64,000 nucleotides of DNA. Origin: Rhynchosporium graminicola. Lineage: Eukaryota > Ascomycota > Leotiomycetes > Helotiales > Ploettnerulaceae. The position numbers were made by a program, and so were the translations under genes. Shown here piece after piece: positions 56,913 through 64,000 of the stretch (position 1 is the stretch's first letter; the number at the start of each line of letters is the position of its first letter). Location: positions 34,601 to 98,600 of the forward strand of contig FJUW01000058.1 in assembly GCA_900074885.1 (NCBI GenBank), in the 5' to 3' direction. The notes beneath the pieces are model-generated. The model searched no databases. It saw only the letters and a program-made list of their open reading frames with translations, and was not told the DNA's origin.

Positions 56913-58967
56913 ATGGATCTCACGATCAAACCCAGCATAATGTCTGGAACTGAGCCCACCCCGAGCAGCTCTCCAACGTCCACCTTCGAACCCAAGACTG
57001 GCCTTAATATAGTATCAACCAAGACGGCACCCCCTGCCAGCCCCTCAGCTACTTCGAATGCAGCCATCAAACAGAACAGCATAATCGGTTCCCTAAAGGA
57101 TGCAAATGTTACGGCAGACTCTAGCACCGGTTCTCAGGTGATTCCCTCCGAGTTCCACCCAGACTCCAAGTGCGAGCCCGTCCAATCCACCGCGAACTCG
57201 AGCCCGCGCATTGAGTCCAAGACAGAGCCTGGTAATAACCCTCTCGAACCTAAGCGCGTTAAATCAAACCTGATAGCTGCTGTCAAAGAGGCTGTGGTGA
57301 CTGCAGCAAAGGTGAACTCGAATTCTAGTCATACAGTTAGCATCAACGAACATGGCAAGACACTTCCACATCATTTCAGCGATTCGAAGAGCCCAAAGGT
57401 CGATGTCTCATTCAATCCAGAGAAGTCCTCGGCTGCGAATATCCCCAATGTGTCCAAGGCAACTCCCAAGATCGACGAGGGCGTAAGTCCTAACACAGCA
57501 AGCTTCGATAATTTCAAGAAATACTCAATTATTCAGACTAGAAAAAGTCCTCAATCAAATCCTGCTCTTTCAAACAATGGTGGCTCGAGCACGAAGACGC
57601 TCTCTGAACTTCAGGCTGATTGTCGGGCTCGAAACATCAGTACTTACGGAACTTTGGCAGAACTAGCGCGTCGTGTTTCACGAAGTGATCAGCGAGAGGT
57701 GCAGTTTGCATTAGATGTCGCGAAGCAGGATAGGGAATTTGCACAGGACGCATCAGAGCGCGAAAAGAATCAGGAGACTGCCACGGGAAATTACGAGCAC
57801 GAAAATCAGCAGGGAAAGAGTGCCGAAGAGAAGGCAGGAGTCAATGTCAAAGCCGCCACATCACCCAATCACTTTATTTCTAGCTCGTCTTCATACGCAT
57901 CTGACAGTCGTCCACCCAAGAACAAGCCGCAACTCGCTCCTGCCATATGGGAAGACAAGAGTGCTCCACGTCATCTATCTGATTCCGGCACCAAAGTTCG
58001 CAGTTCCACCATTCCACATGGCATATCTGCAACAGTTAAGCCTTTCACCCCTCAGGATATCACATTTCAGAAGAATGATATACATAAGTTGTCTACCACT
58101 GAATCTACCAGACCATTTGGTCCCCAGGAGTCCGAGTTTCAGAAGAATAGTACACGTACGAAGCCCGAGAATGTCAAACCTACGAGAACCTTTGCGTCCC
58201 AAGATGTCCGACTTGACACTAACTACATGCTGTCACACGGGGGATCTGCCACAATTAGAAAGTCATCGAACATCCAAGGATTTGGAAGTCGTAAGATCAC
58301 CTTGCCTGCAGCTCAGCAGGATGAAATGATTGCCTTGGCATCAACACCTCAGGTGGAGAGACGTCGTCAAGAACACAAGCCTGCTAATGCCGATACAACA
58401 AAGATTGCTAGAGCTTCTTCAGCTGCAAGTCTAGCAAACGTGGTGATAGTTAAGACAGACAGGGAGATGGACAAGATCAATTTTCTACACAAGCATACCT
58501 GGGAGGTCCAACAAGAGTTAGGGCGTAGGGGTATTGGAACTCGTTGCAGCAGAAAGACCATGATTACTCGCTTCTTTGACCAGCATCTCAAGAACCTTCG
58601 GGCCGAGTTTATTCAGGCAAGAGATACGTATGCGAAGAAGTCTGCGAATGATCCAGATGCGTCGCTTCAAAAGGACATATTATGGTATCGGCTTGAACGC
58701 TTTGAGGAACACCGTCGGAATCAAATCGGCTTGGCTGGAGAGCCTCACCGTCAAGCTTCTTACATTGCTGCAAAGGAGTGCAAGTATGCCTCGCCAAGAC
58801 ATGCTAAGATCATGGGTGACAAGTTGGCTGAACTCCTCGCCCAGGAGAAGCAGTTGGAGAAGGACAAGATCAAGAACGAAGTCAAGCCAGTTGATGTCAG
58901 TAAGGGGACAGCTGTTTTCATTAAGAAGATGGGTGATGGGGTCAAGCTGGAGCCAAGAAAGTGGTAA
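56913..58967 (+). CDS. SAP-like domain protein, large and disordered
   Basis: Single exon, 684 residues, starting at the first ATG of a C/A-rich leader. Residues 1-215 are Ser/Thr/Pro-rich and probably disordered. About 229-256 is an SAP-like helix pair (LSELQADCRARNISTYGTLAELARRV), followed by an acidic/Gln stretch. Residues about 370-440 hold three units of the form RPF-x-PQ-x3-FQKN (58035, 58110, 58185; the third reads RTFASQDVRL). About 520-556 is a second SAP-like stretch (HTWEVQQELGRRGIGTRCSRKTMITRFF). The C-terminal 110 residues are basic and helical (ARDTYAKK, LERFEEHRRNQIG, LLAQEKQLEKDKIKNE). Two SAP-like units suggest nucleic-acid binding. No named family recognised. Not an obvious paralogue of the SAP gene at 48095. 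Confidence 0.75.
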   Translation: MDLTIKPSIMSGTEPTPSSSPTSTFEPKTGLNIVSTKTAPPASPSATSNAAIKQNSIIGSLKDANVTADSSTGSQVIPSEFHPDSKCEPVQSTANSSPRIESKTEPGNNPLEPKRVKSNLIAAVKEAVVTAAKVNSNSSHTVSINEHGKTLPHHFSDSKSPKVDVSFNPEKSSAANIPNVSKATPKIDEGVSPNTASFDNFKKYSIIQTRKSPQSNPALSNNGGSSTKTLSELQADCRARNISTYGTLAELARRVSRSDQREVQFALDVAKQDREFAQDASEREKNQETATGNYEHENQQGKSAEEKAGVNVKAATSPNHFISSSSSYASDSRPPKNKPQLAPAIWEDKSAPRHLSDSGTKVRSSTIPHGISATVKPFTPQDITFQKNDIHKLSTTESTRPFGPQESEFQKNSTRTKPENVKPTRTFASQDVRLDTNYMLSHGGSATIRKSSNIQGFGSRKITLPAAQQDEMIALASTPQVERRRQEHKPANADTTKIARASSAASLANVVIVKTDREMDKINFLHKHTWEVQQELGRRGIGTRCSRKTMITRFFDQHLKNLRAEFIQARDTYAKKSANDPDASLQKDILWYRLERFEEHRRNQIGLAGEPHRQASYIAAKECKYASPRHAKIMGDKLAELLAQEKQLEKDKIKNEVKPVDVSKGTAVFIKKMGDGVKLEPRKW

Positions 58968-60323
58968 AATATGAGTATATTTAATAATCCGGAGGAATTT
59001 GACATACTGACATGAGTTAGCTTGAACCTCACTGGACGATTGTCTAGTTAATTGTCATTACTGCCTACTGATTCGTCGAGTCGTCATCGACAGTCGTTAG
59101 GAACGGGAATGATACGAGCGCAATGACAGCATGATGACTAAGTTTGCTTTCTCAATAGCTTTGATGATTTTCTGAAGGTACTCGCAAGATCGGAAGCACT
59201 GTGTACTTATCTAGCTCACTAAATTCAAGCTTCTGCCTCTATTCTGCAACCCCTTCTGTGTGGTCCAACGGCCTCCCAGGTGGCAAGAAATGGCACCGCA
59301 TAAGCTGGAATTGAGAGTCTTTACTCCAGCGTTATCCTCTTGCTGACCCGTCTTGTCCTCGCGATCTAACTAGTTTCATTCTACCTTCTCGAGGATGGGG
59401 CTGAGTAAATACTATCATGACCCTCATGAACACTCCTTCTAATACGTTTACATTACGCATTCCCCTTCATCCTTTGTAATACTTGAGTCGGATCACCACG
59501 ACCCGTTTCTTTTCTTGTGACATTCGCGTGTTGCTTCCATCCCAGCATGATGGTTCTCAGCTGAGACTATTTTCACATCCCGCAATAAATACAACCTAGC
59601 TCAGCAACCCGTTCCATTCTCAACCCTTCAAACCCGGCATTCAATATATGCAAGGCTGAAACCTTGTCAGGTCTGCAATTGCTTGTATGCCCCATCAGGA
59701 TCTGTCACGACCAAGATCACGACTCGTCGACATGCACGACATCTGTCAAGTGACAAAAGGTCTCTGGACCCGGAAAGATGTGTTATTTGTCAAGTTTCAG
59801 CTTTGCTAAAGAACCTGGTCGCAAGCTTCGAAGAGAGTCTCCAGTTGAGTCAAATCCGTACCTTTGTGGAAAATGGCTAGATGGCTTGGCTAAGTGGTGC
59901 TCAATCATGCTTGTCCAGCCGCACTTGAATTGCTTGGCAGTTGGCATTCCGCGATCAACATTTGCTAAGTCTCGTTGCCACTTCGCATGGTGGCTGGCAG
60001 CCCGAGAATATTATGCTGTCTGTCCTATAGTATGCGTCGATCGTGGTGCAGCGAATTTTCCCGTCCCTTTCGGCGGAGGTACTCGACCCGAGCTGCAATT
60101 CTTCGTGGTGGAAGATGATCAGGACTTCAGAGGCAGCGATTCCCAATCGGCGGTAAGAGCATACTATTTATTGCACATGGCAGTTCGTAAAATAGATCTA
60201 GAGTGCTCGATGGGCGGCTTGTATCATTTGACTTCGGTATATATTAAGACCAGTAGTCCTCACGGGCTAAAGATTTGGGAGCTCTCGATTCTTTCATCTT
60301 GAAATAGCTTATACTTGTTCAAA
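58968..60323. other. Intergenic region
   Basis: 1.36 kb. An open frame at 59778-60302 looks long but has no ATG context, homology or splice support, and ends just before the next gene. Nothing else seen. Confidence 0.4.
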
Positions 60324-62461
60324 ATGCACTTACCACTTTTCCTCATCGTTACGTTCGTCCAGTTGGTACTATCTCAGGTACAGCCATTTACAGTAACAGG
60401 TTTTCTGGACAGGTAAGTCCCCTTCTTCAGATTTGACGCTACTTTTGCTAAACAACTTCTTAAGTGCGTCTTCCAAGTCAGGCACCGGCATAAATCGTGG
60501 GGGCGCAATCACTGTATCTGGATTCAACATCGTCATTCCTGAAAATCTGCTCGTCGAACTTCCTGCTGCATTTGTTCCCTTCGCCGAGTTTGCAGACGCC
60601 GGACCATCGAAACGAGTTGGACCAAATGAAGTTTCCGTAAGTAGACTCCTACGCGATCTCGGGCGTATCTGACAGGACAGGTCACGGGTAACATCATCAA
60701 TAATGTCATCATCGCCGGTCAATTTTCTGTTTCTCAATTAGACCTTGCTTTTGCCTCTGGATCAATCGAGGGTCTGAGTGCAGATGGAGCCATCAAGATC
60801 AAGAATGGCCCAACATTACGCATAAATGATCCCAGAGCGAGATATAGCGCCGGATATACAAACCTGCCATTCTTCACGGCGGACGATGAGAATGCATCTA
60901 TCGCCAGTTTCAGTGGATTCCCAATGTGTGTACCAAGAGGATCCGGAGATTCAAAGTGTCCTGATTCAAATAGACCTGCTGGATCTAGCAGCTTGTTAGT
61001 TTTACCTGTGACATACGATGATCGTGAAAGCTAAAGTTACTAGTGTTGTACCCAATGCTTCGCAAATGGTCCCTATCCGAGTTGGGGATTATATTGAGTA
61101 TTCAGGTGTACAAGTTGGCGGAGAAACGATTGTGTACAGCATGGTTGTCAATATCAACATCCAAACGAGTGGCACCCAGGCTTGCTATATCAGAGTCGAA
61201 GATGCCATCATTGGAGTCCAGGATGCAAGTGCTGCCGTCGAAGCTGCGAGACACAGAGTCAGTAAACTTAACAAAACCTTTGAAACTAAAGCCACCCCAC
61301 TGACATTACTTGCACCAGTTTGTTGGCTATACGTCCAGGTCAGACCTGCCTCTCACGATCTATGCCATCGATCAAGATCCCTGTACTGGCGCAGAGACCG
61401 ACAGACTTGTAGCTTCAACCAACGTTGTAGCCTCTGCTCGGAACAAATGGGAAGTCAGAATTCCCAAAGGATCAAATATTGGTCTATTTACTCGCAACTA
61501 TCGTGTCAAGTGTGGAGATACTATTATCACTACGCCCGACGGTTTCAATGCAGGCTCATACGTACAGCCAGTTTCAGAATGGGTATTTCCAGAACTTGTC
61601 ACGCCAGGTGGAACTCCTCCACCTTTGGAGTTCTCGAATATCGGACCGATGAGAAATGGATTTGGGGTAATTGATGGCCAGGTATTCGGACAGTTGAATC
61701 CTTGGCCAGGAGCAACGGCTCCAACTGTTGTAGCCTGTGCACCACCTCCGACCACAACAACCTTGGTATCAGCACCTACATCGACCAGTGACAATAGCAA
61801 CACCTCATCAGAAGGTCCAGTCTCCAGTGCAACTCCGGTTCCAGTCGCCATCGCCGCAAACGCAGGAGTCGATAGAATCGTTCTAGCTGGCACATTCGTC
61901 TCTCTTACTGCCGCTCAATCACCACTCAACCTCCTTGCCTCAGATTTGACATACGCTTGGTCCCAGATTTCCGGCTCGACTGTCGGGGTAACACTCGCCA
62001 AAAGCTTGACTTCCACTCCATCATTCGTCGCACCCGTAGTACCTGTCGGCGTATCTCAACCCCGCGAGTTCCGCGTCATCATAACACATACCCCCTCGGG
62101 TTCAAAAGCCAACGACACAATCGTCGTGACATCAGACCGCTCATCCACCAGTTTTGACCATCCCGTCATCGACACACTGACCTGGGCTTCCAGACAAGGG
62201 GGGACAGTAACTGCTTCGGTACGCACCGAACTCGTCGATGCTGCTGGAAGCATGAGGATTGTTTTCGGACCAGTGGCTGGGGGTGTGGAAAGACTTATGA
62301 CGAGAGGGGCTGAAATTAATGGGAAGGTTACTTATACATTTAATGCAAGGAGCATACCGAGCTATACGCTTGCGACGGTAAGGAGCTACATCACGGTTGG
62401 GAGCTCTGCTGTTTTGGTGCCAGGGCCACAGGTTAGTTCGACGACTATTACACCCGGCTGA
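60324..62461 (+). CDS. Secreted protein of unknown function with PKD-like C-terminal domain
   Basis: Exons 60324-60412, 60465-60636, 60681-60994, 61044-61257 and 61319-62461; introns 52, 44, 49 and 61 bp, each required to keep frame; product 643 residues. Residues 1-18 (MHLPLFLIVTFVQLVLSQ) form a signal peptide. The N-terminal 350 residues belong to a type of fungal secreted protein I know only as uncharacterised: NRGGAITVSGFNIVIPENLLV, RINDPRARYSAGY, GFPMCVPR, MVPIRVGDYIEYSG and QVFGQLNPWPG. A Thr/Ser/Pro linker (about 400-435) leads to a PKD/REJ-like Ig fold (about 442-530: ANAGVDRIVLAG, TYAWSQISG, TPSFVAP) and a further beta-rich tail. No catalytic motif, GPI signal or C-terminal membrane segment is evident. 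A cell-wall or extracellular role is inferred. Confidence 0.8.
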
Positions 62462-63224
62462 TGACTTGATATCATAGTCTGGTTTATATAATGCGTGGAA
62501 AGCGTGGTACCTCGGATGCTAAAGCGGAAGGATTCGTCCTTCTATGTGTAGATAGCTTGTAGTGTTTTACGAATTCAATGATTTTTACAAAATACTCGCA
62601 GGCCTATCACATTGGCGCATCTTCATAACACAAGTTAAAGTCGACCGAGTAGCCTCATCTCTGTTTTTCAATAGCCTTGTCTTTTCCAATCTATATGGCA
62701 GCTTACCTTAAAAATATTTCAATCGGAGAATTCGCTTAGCGGCGCCGCAATGAACAAAATGCTGGCACCAACTGGAAAAATCGCAAAATATGCCACCTTC
62801 ATGCTCCAAAGACCTCACGTCAAGATAAAAGAATTTATTCAGTATTGATTTTCACACATTCTTTTGAATAGCTGCGTTCTAGCTTACATGGATAGGACTG
62901 TTTCTATAATCACAAACAGCAGAAAAAGACTTCGGCTTGGGCCAGAATCGATACAAAAGTGAGACGCCTCAGAGGACAGCACTCAGCTTCAAGATTTGGA
63001 GGGCAGAATTTGATACTTGAGAGACACAGTTTCAGACAGATAGCGCACAAGAACTCGCTGCCGAGACCTCATGATCAACGACAGCCGAAAGAAGTCCATC
63101 CGAAGATCCAAACCAAACAAAAGCAAAGCGTAATCACAAAAAGTGATCCTCGTATCCTACGACATCGAGTTATCAAGCATCTCCTTCCAATGTAACACCA
63201 TCCCGGCATATTTTCCCTCGCCAT
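62462..63224. other. Intergenic region between convergent genes
   Basis: 760 bp between two convergent 3' ends; nothing recognised. Confidence 0.4.
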
Positions 63225-64000
63225 CTATCCAGTCAATCGACCTATAGCACCGGATCGCGCTTTCGTCTCCAGAAGCCGAACATTCAAACAAAATGAAAGC
63301 TCCTGATTCATCAGCGCGAATGTGGACGTTTTAGACGTATGTTCGCATGCCTTAAGTAGAGCCTTTAGTTCTGTGAAGCTCGCATAAGAGGTGGCGGGGA
63401 CGAAGATGTAAGGGAGGCGGGTGAGCTTTGGTGCAAGAAGAGTGTTTTCCACTAGGATGTGGGCCAGATTTTCAGCATCGGAATGTGTAGAAGAAGATGT
63501 CGATGGATAATGGGAGAGAGTAGAGGGGTGCGAACGAGCGGGGTCGGAACAGCTTCTCTTGTTGGCTTGAAACGTAGCGGTTGTAGGCTGTCGGCCGTGA
63601 TCATTTTGGCCCTCAGCTTGATACTGTGATCTCAGGGGAGAAGTTGCTTTACGCTTGAGTACAGGGGGCTGTGGCTGTGACGAGAAATTCGCTCTAGGTG
63701 GGGAGAATGAACGAGCGTTGAGTTGTGGGTGCTGTGGAGCTGGAGCTGATCTGTAAGGTTGGATCACGTAGGGAGCTGGTCGGGGAGCGAAGTCTCGAGG
63801 GTGGGTTTGCAGATCTCTTGCTTCTCTCAGGGCCTAGAGAGTAATTAGAAATAAGTATCGATGCAGCTAGGAAGGAGACTTGAGTATACCCTCAGTCTAT
63901 TAAAAGCTGGAAACCAATGGCGACTCTTCTCTTGCTTCGGACCAAGCTCTCTGTCAGCAGTCAGTACTGCCCTTTTTCAAGACATAAGACACCTAAAATA
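63225..64000 (-). CDS. 3' part of an unidentified gene, truncated by the right edge
   Basis: On the minus strand the last exon is 63833-63225 and the one before is 63950-63890, joined in phase 0 across a 56-bp intron (GTATAC, CTAATTAC, CTAG). An acceptor (GCTGACAG) at 63951-63953 marks a further upstream intron, so the 5' part lies outside. The visible 223 residues start ELGPKQEKSRHWFPAFNRLR, pass through a Pro/Ser/Gln-rich stretch with KRKATSPLR, and end in a more ordered region (LAHILVENTLLAPKLTRLPYIFVPATSYASFTELKALL...LNQELSF...IGRLTG). No family recognised. Confidence 0.65.

Noticed and set aside
59778..60302. 174-codon plus-strand frame just before the secreted protein
   Set aside because: No recognisable motif and no ATG in a good context before much of it; it ends immediately before the real signal-peptide exon and is read as promoter/leader.
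1..64000. CRISPR arrays, operons, Shine-Dalgarno sites, phage genes
   Set aside because: The DNA is euk­aryotic nuclear with introns; the direct repeats seen are microsatellites or coding repeats.

Overview
The window is nuclear DNA of a filamentous ascomycete (Pezizomycotina). The evidence is spliceosomal introns of 44-119 bp with GT...CTRAY...YAG signals, genes typical of moulds (lipin, Sfp1, Dus3, a Zn2Cys6 regulator, DUF7918 proteins), and a transposon island mutated in the CpA-to-TpA pattern of repeat-induced point mutation (RIP). The gene set suggests Leotiomycetes; that placement is an inference and is weak.

Layout. Bases 1-5.56 kb form a RIP-saturated transposon graveyard. It holds the 3' part of a Ty3/Gypsy pol (+ strand; integrase and chromodomain), an LTR remnant, an isolated gag remnant, a better preserved 202-bp LTR, and, on the minus strand, the N-terminus and Rep domain of a Helitron whose frame stops exactly at that LTR. 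Bases 5.6-9.5 kb carry a tandem family of four small genes or pseudogenes with a fixed Cys/His N-terminus and a charged Lys/Glu/Arg tail. Two copies are intact. Two are broken, with changes that look like RIP.

From 10.9 kb onward the region is an ordinary gene-bearing arm: PAH1/NED1 lipin phosphatase, an MFS transporter, a Zn2Cys6 regulator, a DUF7918 tandem pair (first copy apparently frameshifted), YET3/BAP31 (-), DUS3 (-), a six-kelch protein, RCF2 (-), SFP1, an RBR E3 ligase, a SAP protein with four 54-residue repeats (-), SDH4 (-), the beta subunit of mitochondrial processing peptidase, a second SAP-like protein, a secreted protein with a PKD-like C-terminus, and the 3' end of an unidentified gene (-) that runs off the right edge. 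The 38.1-43.8 and 45.1-48.1 kb intervals are long and gene-poor, with microsatellites in the first.

These genes are not an operon and most do not share a pathway. Weak themes are mitochondrial respiration and biogenesis (RCF2, SDH4, MPP-beta) and ER/lipid functions (lipin, YET3). Exon joins were worked out by hand from splice signals, phase continuity and family resemblance. No rRNA gene, intact tRNA gene, CRISPR array or bacterial feature was seen.
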